Source: Minisyncoccota bacterium (GTDB lineage: Bacteria; Patescibacteriota; Minisyncoccia; Phycocordibacterales; Phycocordibacteraceae). Taken from it: a stretch of 7,016 nucleotides of DNA. The stretch's first letter is position 1. Each line of letters opens with the position of its first letter. The stretch is taken from assembly GCA_018062165.1 (NCBI GenBank), contig JAGOSU010000036.1, positions 1-7,016 of the forward strand. The letters run 5' to 3'. The position numbers were made by a program, and so were the translations under genes. Positions 1 through 6,821 of the stretch are shown one piece after another. The notes below the pieces were generated by a model that did not search any database, was not told where the DNA came from, and was given only the letters and a program-made list of their open reading frames with translations.

Positions 1-95
1 CCGTGAAGCCCTGTAAAGGTTGGTGCCTGCATACGTTAATGATGGAGACTACGCCTGCCCCAGAGGAGTGTCAACGGCCCCCAAGTTCATAACTT
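1..95. other. Region downstream of rpoD with no recognised gene
   Basis: This 95-nt stretch follows the rpoD stop and runs to the window edge. Three things can be seen. A 5-bp inverted repeat, AAGTT-CAT-AACTT (83-95), abuts the stop codon but lacks a GC stem and a U-tract on the rpoD strand. On the + strand a frame is open from the edge to a TAA at 90-92; its 29 residues include CKGWC and would be the tail of a convergent gene. On the minus strand an ATG at 30-32 starts a frame open to the edge. Neither short frame is long enough to recognise, and no tRNA fold was found by eye. Whether the operon continues or meets a convergent gene cannot be settled here. Confidence 0.4.
46..74 (-). promoter_or_regulatory. 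Weak candidate sigma-70 promoter downstream of rpoD
   Basis: On the minus strand a perfect -35 hexamer, TTGACA (69-74), lies 17 nt from TAGTCT (46-51), which matches only 3 of 6 bases of the -10 consensus. It points toward the window edge. A minus-strand ATG at 30-32 opens a frame (MQAPTFTGLH) that runs off the edge, so this could drive the next gene. One good hexamer in about 95 nt can arise by chance, and the -10 is poor. Confidence 0.2.
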
Positions 96-1334
96 TTAGT
101 AGCTCTTGAGGCGACGACTCTTGTCGTGTGTACGAATCTTCTCGAGGGCTTTAGCTTCAATCTGGCGAATACGCTCGCGGGTAACTCCGAACTCCTTCCC
201 CACCTCTTCAAGGGTGTGGTAGATACCATCAAGAAGTCCATGGCGCATCTCGAGAATCTTGCGCTCCTTAGGGGAGAGGTCGTCGAGAATGTCGCGGACC
301 TGCTCAGCGAGGATGCGCTCTGAAGACTCCTGCACCGGGGACGGAATCTTATCGTCAGCAATGAAGTCTCCAAGGGTCGACTTCTCATCGTCATCAGAAC
401 CAATTGGGTTTTCTAGCGAGAGGGTGTCCTGATTGATTTTCTCAATCTGGTAAATCTTCTCAACTTCAACTCCCATTTCAATAGCAACCTCCTCTGGCTG
501 TGGGTCGCGGCCAAGTGTCTGTGCGAGACGGCGGGACACCTGCTTGTACTTGGCGATGGTTTCCACCATGTGCACGGGGATGCGGATGGTGCGGGACTGG
601 TCGGCAAGCGCACGAGTAATAGCCTGGCGAATCCACCAGGTAGCGTAGGTCGAGAACTTATAGCCCTTCTTCCAATCGAACTTATCGACGGCCTTGAAGA
701 GCCCGAGGTTCCCTTCCTGGATAAGGTCGAGAAGCGTGAGGTCCGGGGAGCGGCCCACATACTTCTTAGCAATCGACACCACGAGACGGAGGTTGCTTCG
801 TGCAAGGATGTTGCGAGCCTCATCGTCCCCTGACTCAATGCGCTTAGCGAGCTCTCGCTCCTCTGAGGCGGTAAGGAGCGGATACTGTCCGATTTCACGA
901 AGATAAATCTGGATGGAGTCGTAACCGGAAGACTCACGTCCCTTAATGTTGCGGGTAGCGAGGTACTCATCAGCATTGTCCTCGAGCATGCCGCCTTCGA
1001 GTATGTCGATACCGACAATGGAGAAGCGCTCATAGAGCTGGTCGAGGAAGGAAACGTCGTCCTCAATGTGTGGGAACTCCTTGAGGATTTCGCTGTACGT
1101 GATGTAACCGCGCTCACGACCCTTAAGGACGAGCTTCTCAGCCTTAGCGTCGCGCTCGTTACGAGCCTTCGCCTTGGCGCCTCCGGCAGCAACACGAACG
1201 ACTGCCATCGCCTTCTTTTTGGCGGGCATCTTCTTCACAACCTTCTTCACTGCCTTCTTCTTGGGTGCAGCTTTCTTGACCGCTTTCTTGGCGACCTTCT
1301 TTACGACTTTCTTCTTGAGAGGTTTCTTTTTCAT
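96..1334 (-). CDS. rpoD: Primary RNA polymerase sigma factor (sigma-70 family, RpoD/SigA)
   Basis: Housekeeping sigma factor, 412 residues, closer to SigA-type (about 370) than to the 613-residue E. coli protein, which has a large non-conserved domain. Residues 2-41 are a basic tail with 22 lysines. A short region 1.1-like segment follows (about 64-115, GRERGYITYSEIL). Region 1.2 is near 136-170 (DSIQIYLREIGQYPLLT). Regions 2.1-2.4 span about 172-256, with NLRLVVSIAKKYVGR, LLDLIQEGNLGLFKAV, the YKFSTYATWWIRQAITRALA promoter-melting and -10 recognition block, and RTIRIPVHM. Region 3 covers about 257-330. Region 4 (about 335-412) has LSPKERKILEMRHGL and the -35-binding helix-turn-helix (TLEEVGKEFGVTRERIRQIE). 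The full set marks a group 1 primary sigma. The ATG at 1334 is 10 nt after dnaG and has no Shine-Dalgarno; in-frame ATGs at codons 36 and 43 (1229, 1208) could give tail-less forms. The stop is at 96-98. Confidence 0.97.
   Translation of the reverse strand: MKKKPLKKKVVKKVAKKAVKKAAPKKKAVKKVVKKMPAKKKAMAVVRVAAGGAKAKARNERDAKAEKLVLKGRERGYITYSEILKEFPHIEDDVSFLDQLYERFSIVGIDILEGGMLEDNADEYLATRNIKGRESSGYDSIQIYLREIGQYPLLTASEERELAKRIESGDDEARNILARSNLRLVVSIAKKYVGRSPDLTLLDLIQEGNLGLFKAVDKFDWKKGYKFSTYATWWIRQAITRALADQSRTIRIPVHMVETIAKYKQVSRRLAQTLGRDPQPEEVAIEMGVEVEKIYQIEKINQDTLSLENPIGSDDDEKSTLGDFIADDKIPSPVQESSERILAEQVRDILDDLSPKERKILEMRHGLLDGIYHTLEEVGKEFGVTRERIRQIEAKALEKIRTHDKSRRLKSY
1212..1331 (-). repeat. Low-complexity lysine-rich tract encoding the RpoD N-terminal tail
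   Basis: Forty codons (residues 2-41 of the sigma factor) built from irregular KKxVKK, AKKAVKK and APKKK units, with 22 lysines and most other residues alanine or valine. At the DNA level the tract is a near-repeat of AAG/AAA doublets and triplets, seen on the + strand as recurring CTTCTT. It resembles histone H1-like tails and is predicted to be disordered and to bind nucleic acid non-specifically. Such a tract is prone to slippage and copy-number change between strains. Composition is seen directly; the binding role is inferred. Confidence 0.75.
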
Positions 1335-1344
1335 GGCATTTAAA

Positions 1345-3021
1345 TTAGCGGGAAAGGGCTGAGAGGAGCTGAGAAAGTTCCTTACATTCGTTGGCGGCAG
1401 CGGTAATTGCTGCCTCGTCCTTCATGGTCTCTGCGGCTCGCAAACGAGCGGTCGCCTCACCGAGGCGGTGGCTCAGGTGGGCATGCTCGAATGCGCGCAC
1501 AAGATCGTCTGCAGAACCTTCATCAGGCGTCTCGCCGAGAGCGAGTCCCGCCTCAAAGAGCACGCGTTCAGGAGGGGGTTCCTCCGGGAAGGCGGTGCCA
1601 GTAATTCGAGCGTACTCGCTTGCGAGCCTTTCTGCAAGCGGAGTACCGGGATATGAGAGGGCCGCCGCTTGAAGGATGAGCTTACGCATCTCGAGGGGGG
1701 TTGGCTTGCGAGAAGCAGTCGGAACTGACCCCGGTTCAGCCTCCTCCTTCGGAAGCGCACGAGCGGCGTTCTTCACTGAGAGCCTGACGGCGTCCGGAGT
1801 GAGGTTCAAGGACCTCGCCGTCTTCCCTATGAAGTGTTCCTGCTCCATCGGACTCTTCATGGCAGCGATGAGCGGCACCACTACCCTCTCGCACGCAAGA
1901 AGAAGCTTATGCGGGTCCGTTTCCGCCGCAGCAAGCGCTGAGAGGAAGAACTCAACGATTGGTTCCGCAGACGCAACCTTCCCCGCGAACTCCTTTGGAT
2001 TCTCTTTAATGAGGTCTGCCGGGTCCTGTCCTTTTGGAAGGCGCACCGCCTTCACCTTCATGCCTGTCGAGAGCGCGAGTGCGGCAGTGCGAGCGGAAGC
2101 AGCAAGCCCTGCCCTGTCTCCATCAAGGGCAAGCATGAGGTTATCTGAGTATCGCTTTATAAACGAAAGATGCGATGAAGATAGGGCCGTTCCCGAGAGC
2201 GCTACGGTATTCTGGAAGCCAGCCTGGTGCGCAAGCAAGAGGTCAAACTGACCCTCAACCAGAAGCGCAAACCCGCGAGTACGAATAGCGTCCTTTGCCC
2301 TATCCATACCGAAGAGCACCAACGACTTCTTGAAGAGCTCAGTTTCAGGCGAGTTGAGGTACTTCGCCTCATCATCCCCGAGTGCACGGCCCGTGAACGC
2401 CACCGTCCTCCCAGCACTGTCCTTAATCGGGAACATGAGACGGTTGCGGAACCGGTCATAGAAGGTTCCCTTCTTCTCGTCTGCCTCTTTTACAAGACCT
2501 GCAGCCGCAAGCTCCGGAACTGTGAAGCCCTTGCTTGAAAGGTCTTCGAGCAGTGCGCGCCATGCCTCAGGTGCAAACCCGAGATTCCACGCCTTAATGT
2601 TCTCAGGCGTGAGCCCACGGGACAGCGCGTACTGGTACGCACTACCCTTCTCATCAAGACCTGCGGCAAAGAACATTTCTGCTCGCGTCAGCGCCTCGTA
2701 GAGCTTGTTCTGCTTGTCTTTGTTTACCGGATTACGCTCATACACGAGCGGCACGCCTGCCTTCTCTGCAAGAATCTTGAGCGCACCTTTGAAGTCCACT
2801 CCCTCCATCTTCTCAATGAAGGTGAACGCATCCCCTCCCTGACTCGAGGAGAAGCAGTAGTAGGAATTGCGTTCTGGGTTTACATAGAAGGACGGCGTCT
2901 TCTCCTTGTTAAAGGGAGACAGCCCACGCCAATACCTACCAGCCTTAGTGAGTTTTACGTACGGCGATACTACATCGACAATCGACAGTTTTTCTTTCAC
3001 GAGCTGTACGGTGTCCGCCAT
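1345..3021 (-). CDS. dnaG: DNA primase DnaG, with degenerate zinc ribbon
   Basis: Primase makes short RNA primers at the replication fork and is recruited by the DnaB helicase. The protein is 558 residues, near the usual 550-620. It begins with the DnaG zinc-ribbon fold (about 5-95). The KEKTPSF block (39-45) is intact, but the CHC2 ligand positions read S35, N38, C56 and S59 instead of Cys, His, Cys, Cys. The catalytic core follows: FRNRLMFPI (191-199), KYLNSPET (220-227), then TOPRIM with LVEGQFD (E256) and LALDGDRAG (D300, D302), so the metal-binding acidic residues are kept. GQDPADLI (331-338) is also typical. The C-terminal third, with charged helices at about 500-558, matches the helicase-interaction region in position but is diverged. 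The ATG at 3021 gives the usual primase N-terminus (VQLVKEKLSIVDVV). It lies 55 nt after rpoC and has no clear Shine-Dalgarno. The TAA at 1345-1347 is 10 nt before rpoD, the classic dnaG-rpoD pairing. Confidence 0.97.
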   Translation of the reverse strand: MADTVQLVKEKLSIVDVVSPYVKLTKAGRYWRGLSPFNKEKTPSFYVNPERNSYYCFSSSQGGDAFTFIEKMEGVDFKGALKILAEKAGVPLVYERNPVNKDKQNKLYEALTRAEMFFAAGLDEKGSAYQYALSRGLTPENIKAWNLGFAPEAWRALLEDLSSKGFTVPELAAAGLVKEADEKKGTFYDRFRNRLMFPIKDSAGRTVAFTGRALGDDEAKYLNSPETELFKKSLVLFGMDRAKDAIRTRGFALLVEGQFDLLLAHQAGFQNTVALSGTALSSSHLSFIKRYSDNLMLALDGDRAGLAASARTAALALSTGMKVKAVRLPKGQDPADLIKENPKEFAGKVASAEPIVEFFLSALAAAETDPHKLLLACERVVVPLIAAMKSPMEQEHFIGKTARSLNLTPDAVRLSVKNAARALPKEEAEPGSVPTASRKPTPLEMRKLILQAAALSYPGTPLAERLASEYARITGTAFPEEPPPERVLFEAGLALGETPDEGSADDLVRAFEHAHLSHRLGEATARLRAAETMKDEAAITAAANECKELSQLLSALSR

Positions 3022-3042
3022 TGTGTGTAGTGTATCGCGCTA

Positions 3043-3078
3043 AACACATACGAGCCCAGAGGGCTCGTATCGTGTGTT
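3043..3078 (-). terminator. Strong hairpin at the rpoC-dnaG junction; possible terminator, attenuator or processing site
   Basis: A perfect 10-bp stem (3048-3057 with 3061-3070, ATACGAGCCC / GGGCTCGTAT) closes on a 3-nt loop at 3058-3060. Five more pairs (3043-3047 with 3074-3078) extend it across a 3-nt bulge. The outer pairs reach into the rpoC stop codon at 3077-3079. In the minus-strand transcript the stem is followed by GUGUUUAGCG, so there is no proper U-tract. That argues against an efficient intrinsic terminator and leaves partial termination, RNase processing or 3'-end protection of the rpoBC message as options. It ends about 20 nt before the dnaG start. The structure is seen directly; the function is inferred. 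Confidence 0.45.
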
Positions 3079-6000
3079 ACTTCGTGCTTTCGAGTGGCAT
3101 CCTCGCCTCCTCTTCTGCGGCAGCTGCTGCCATCCGCACCGTGCGCTCCTTCTGGAGTGCCCCGATGGAATCGTGCTTGCGGCTTCCGGCGAAGCCCGTA
3201 CCTGCCGGGATAAGGCGACCGAGAATGACGTTCTCCTTGAGGCCGCGAAGCGTGTCGACGGAGCCCTTGAGGGCTGCGTTGATAAGAATCTTCGTAGTCT
3301 GCTCAAACGATGCAGCGGAGAGGAAGGAGCGACGTGAAAGCGCAGACTCCTTGATACCGAGCACCATCTCGCGCGCCTTCGGTGGGAGCTTCCCATCTGC
3401 CTCCATGTTCTTCACATCCTCCTCGAACTCCCAGCCCTCAAGCACGTCTCCTACTGAGTAGTCGGAATCTCCGGTCTCAGTAATCTTCATGCGTGAGAAC
3501 ATCTGCTTCACGATAACCTCGAGGTGCTTGCGGGACACCGAAGCTCCCTGAAGCTCGTAAATCTTAGACGTTTCCGTGATGATGTACTCCTGTACCGCAG
3601 CGCGACCGGCGTACTCGAAGAGTTCGTCGAGGTCAGCAGATCCGTCAGTGAGGAGCTGGCCCTTCATGACTGAATCCCCTGCCTTAACGAGCGGCATACG
3701 AGGGTAGGTAGCAAGGTACTCGTAGGAGTCGCCCTCCTTCTTACCCTTACGCTTCTTGGTCTCAGAACCTGCTTCCGGTGCAACGACAAGAATCTTGTCG
3801 CGACCTGCATCCCTGATTTCAAGGAGAATACCGTTGGTCTTCGAGACAATCGCTGGGTTCTTTGGCGAGCGCTTCTCGAACACTTCCTCAACACGAGGGA
3901 GACCCTGCGTGATGTCTCCACCAACGGAGGCGGTACCTCCAGCGTGGAAGGTACGCATGGTGAGCTGTGTTCCCGGCTCTCCAATTGCCTGAGCGGCAAC
4001 GGTACCGACGGCCTCACCGAGGTCCACCTTCTCCTGACTCGTAAGGTCCATACCGTAACAGGTGGCACAGATACCGTACCGAGTCTCACACGACATTGCG
4101 GAGCGCACCATAACGGAGCTCACGTCAGACGCACCAATCTTCTGTGCGTCCTCAGCGTTGAGGTAGTGACCCTTCTTGAAGCCCTCTACTTCAGCGGCGA
4201 GCGTCCTGCCACGGATAGCCTCACCGAAGTCGGTGCGGATACCGGAAGCAGAGACACGGTTTACGGACACACCGCGCTTCGTCTTACAATCCTCCTCAGT
4301 AATGATGGAGTCCTGTGCAGTGTCGAAGAGACGGCGCGTAAGGTAACCAGCGCGCGCGGTACCAAGTGCGGTGTCGGTAAGTCCCTTACGTGCACCGTGA
4401 GTGGACATGAAGTACTCAACTGGGTTAAGTCCTTCGGTCATCGAGGACACAATCGGCACCTCGATAGTCTCACCGGCGGTGTTCTGGATAAGACCCTTCA
4501 TACCGGCCATCTGCGTAAGGTTTCCGATAGAACCACGAGCACCAGAGCGCACCATGTCATGGACCGAGCCTGCTGGGTCGAGCTGCTCTTCGACGAGCTT
4601 CTCCACTTCAGTCTTAGCTGCGTGCCAGACCTCAATTACCATACGGCGCTTCTCCTCTTCAGAGAGAAGTCCCTCGAAGTAATCGCTGTTGATCTTGGCG
4701 ACCTTCTCGCGAGCTGCGTCCACAATAGGCTGCTTCTTAGGCGGCACCGATACGTCGTCGAGCGACCAGGACACACCGGACATGGTGGCGTACTGGAAAC
4801 CGAAGCGCTTAATCTTGTTCACAATCTCAGGGATGCGATCAAGACCGTAGCGAATAACGGAGTCGTCCATAATCTTTGAGAGCGCCTTCTTCGTAATCGG
4901 CTCGTTCACGAACGGATAGTCGTTCGGAAGCACGGTGTTGAAGAGAAGACGTCCGACGGTGGTCTCGAAGGCCTTTCCTTCAAAGCCCTCGTACTTCTTC
5001 TTTCCTGGCATCGGGATAACCGAAACCTTGGCACGAAGGTCGATAGCACCATACTCGTACGCGAGAATAGCGGCGTTCGGGCTCTGGAAGAACTTTCCTT
5101 CGCCGCTTACACCGTCCACCTGCTTGGTGAGCCAGTACGTACCGAGCACGATATCAAGTGGCTTTGCGGTCAATACAATCATTTCACCGGAACCCGGCTT
5201 AAGAATGTTCTTGTTCGCAGACATGACGTTCTTTGCCTCCCACTGCGCCTCAGTTGAGAGCGGCACGTGAATGGCCATCTGGTCTCCGTCGAAGTCGGCG
5301 TTGAAGGCCGGACACACGAGCGGGTGCAGCTGGATTGCATCGCCTTCGATAAGACGAGGGCGGAATGCCTGGATACCCTGGCGGTGAAGCGTAGGAGCAC
5401 GGTTCAAAAGAACGTACTTACCCTTAATTGCCTCTTCAAGAATCTCCCACACCTCGGACACTCCGTCTTCAATAAGACGACCTGCGCCGCGGATGTTGAA
5501 CGCGAGCTCGCGCTCAAGGAGTCCTGCAATGACGAATGGGCGGAAGAGCTCAAGCGCCATGTGCTTTGGAAGACCACACTCATCAAGCTCAAGCTCAGGA
5601 CCCACGACAATCACGGAACGACCGGAGTAGTCCACGCGCTTACCGAGAAGGTTCTGGCGGAAGTACCCCTGCTTACCCTTGAGGTAATCAGCAAGTGACT
5701 TAAGCGGACGGCGCTGTGCCGGCGTAAGTGCACCACCTGAGGCACCGGACTTGCGGATTGAGTTGTCGAGGAGTGCGTCGACTGCTTCCTGGAGAATGCG
5801 CTTCTCGTTACGGAGAATCACTTCAGGAGCGTGAATGTCGAGAAGTTTCTTCAAACGGTTGTTGCGGTTGATGACGCGACGATAGAGGTCGTTGACGTCA
5901 GACGTTGCGTGACGACCGCCTTCAAGCGCGACCATCGGGCGAAGTGCCGGAGGAATAACCGGAATCTTGGTGAGGAACATCCACTCAGGACGAACCTTCG

Positions 6001-6817
6001 CTGCAATAAGCGAGGTGATGAGCGCAATGCGCTTTGCAAGCTTCTCCTTCTCTGCAATGCCTGCCTGCTCGTAGCGAGCTTCAAGCGTTACCTTGAGGTC
6101 CTCAAGGTTAATGGCCTTGAAGAGGTCGTAGATAGCCTCAGCACCAATCTTTGCTTCAAAGAGCGTTCCGTACTTCACGGAGAAGCGGTGGTACTGAATT
6201 TCATCAAAGACCTTACCAACGACGACTGAATCAATCTCAGCCTTGGCGAGGCTCATGCGCTCCTTAAGAGCATCACGATCCTTATCGTCCTTAGCAGCCT
6301 TGTGCTTGGTCTTGTACTCGCTCTCAAGTTCTCCGAGGAGACGCTTCTTAACGTCTTCTGCCACCTTCGTGACGATGTAACCAGCGAAGTAAACGACCTT
6401 CTCAAGGTCAGCTGCTGGTACGCCAAGAAGGAGTGCCATGCGGCTTGGCATAGAGCGGAGGAACCAGATGTGCGCGACTGGCGTAACGAGCTCGATGTGG
6501 CCCATGCGCTCGCGACGAACGATGGAGCGAGTGATCTCGACACCACACTTGTCACAGACAATGCCCTTGTAACGGATGCCTTTGTACTTACCGCAGTAAC
6601 ACTCGTAGTCCTTCTCAGGACCGAAGATCTTCTCATCGAAGAGTCCGTGCTTCTCAGAGCGCTGGGTACGGTAGTTGATGGTCTCCGGCTTCGTGACCTC
6701 GCCGCGCGACCACTCAAGAATCCTTTCAGGGGATGCAAGAGAAAGCTTAAGCGCGTTCCAATCCTGGCGGCTCGCCATTGGGCGTGTGAACGTTTTCTTT
6801 GGGGGGTAGGTAGCCAT
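3077..6817 (-). CDS. rpoC: RNA polymerase subunit beta' (complete)
   Basis: Largest catalytic subunit of cytoplasmic RNA polymerase, 1246 residues. The N-terminal zinc-binding domain has Cys73, 75, 88 and 91. The active-site loop NADFDGDQMAIH (506-517) supplies the three Mg-binding aspartates, D508, D510 and D512. RQNLLGKRVDYSGRSVIVVG (387-406) and LLNRAPTLHRQGIQAF (470-485) are signature blocks. The bridge helix is at about 808-835 and the trigger loop at about 934-961 (GEPGTQLTMRTFH). The second zinc site is Cys844, 910, 917 and 920. The C-terminal SAASFEQTTKIL and GLKENVILGRLIPAGTGF blocks are present, so the protein is full length. The trigger loop runs straight on, without the proteobacterial SI3 insertion. 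A charged helical insertion occupies about 151-200, and a lysine-rich loop sits near 1021-1028. I chose the ATG at 6817: an in-frame extension to 6925 would lie inside rpoB and adds 36 residues unlike RpoC. No Shine-Dalgarno is visible in the 4-nt gap, so translation may be coupled to rpoB. Confidence 0.98.
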   Translation of the reverse strand: MATYPPKKTFTRPMASRQDWNALKLSLASPERILEWSRGEVTKPETINYRTQRSEKHGLFDEKIFGPEKDYECYCGKYKGIRYKGIVCDKCGVEITRSIVRRERMGHIELVTPVAHIWFLRSMPSRMALLLGVPAADLEKVVYFAGYIVTKVAEDVKKRLLGELESEYKTKHKAAKDDKDRDALKERMSLAKAEIDSVVVGKVFDEIQYHRFSVKYGTLFEAKIGAEAIYDLFKAINLEDLKVTLEARYEQAGIAEKEKLAKRIALITSLIAAKVRPEWMFLTKIPVIPPALRPMVALEGGRHATSDVNDLYRRVINRNNRLKKLLDIHAPEVILRNEKRILQEAVDALLDNSIRKSGASGGALTPAQRRPLKSLADYLKGKQGYFRQNLLGKRVDYSGRSVIVVGPELELDECGLPKHMALELFRPFVIAGLLERELAFNIRGAGRLIEDGVSEVWEILEEAIKGKYVLLNRAPTLHRQGIQAFRPRLIEGDAIQLHPLVCPAFNADFDGDQMAIHVPLSTEAQWEAKNVMSANKNILKPGSGEMIVLTAKPLDIVLGTYWLTKQVDGVSGEGKFFQSPNAAILAYEYGAIDLRAKVSVIPMPGKKKYEGFEGKAFETTVGRLLFNTVLPNDYPFVNEPITKKALSKIMDDSVIRYGLDRIPEIVNKIKRFGFQYATMSGVSWSLDDVSVPPKKQPIVDAAREKVAKINSDYFEGLLSEEEKRRMVIEVWHAAKTEVEKLVEEQLDPAGSVHDMVRSGARGSIGNLTQMAGMKGLIQNTAGETIEVPIVSSMTEGLNPVEYFMSTHGARKGLTDTALGTARAGYLTRRLFDTAQDSIITEEDCKTKRGVSVNRVSASGIRTDFGEAIRGRTLAAEVEGFKKGHYLNAEDAQKIGASDVSSVMVRSAMSCETRYGICATCYGMDLTSQEKVDLGEAVGTVAAQAIGEPGTQLTMRTFHAGGTASVGGDITQGLPRVEEVFEKRSPKNPAIVSKTNGILLEIRDAGRDKILVVAPEAGSETKKRKGKKEGDSYEYLATYPRMPLVKAGDSVMKGQLLTDGSADLDELFEYAGRAAVQEYIITETSKIYELQGASVSRKHLEVIVKQMFSRMKITETGDSDYSVGDVLEGWEFEEDVKNMEADGKLPPKAREMVLGIKESALSRRSFLSAASFEQTTKILINAALKGSVDTLRGLKENVILGRLIPAGTGFAGSRKHDSIGALQKERTVRMAAAAAEEEARMPLESTK

Positions 6818-6821
6818 GGTA

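Noticed and set aside
83..95. AAGTT-CAT-AACTT inverted repeat as the rpoD terminator
   Set aside because: Only five AT-rich pairs, and it is followed by GGGGG rather than a U-tract on the rpoD strand.
1676..2251. Open frame of 191 codons on the + strand opposite dnaG
   Set aside because: A shadow of the primase gene: serine-, alanine- and arginine-rich translation with no domain and no start signal.
3022..3060. Promoter for dnaG in the rpoC-dnaG spacer
   Set aside because: TACACT could serve as a -10, but at 16-17 nt upstream there is only GGCTCG or GGGCTC, part of the hairpin, not a -35 element.
3944..4879. Long open frame (311 codons) on the + strand opposite rpoC
   Set aside because: It lies wholly antisense to conserved RpoC sequence, has no recognisable protein features, and is explained by the codon bias of rpoC keeping the opposite strand free of stops.
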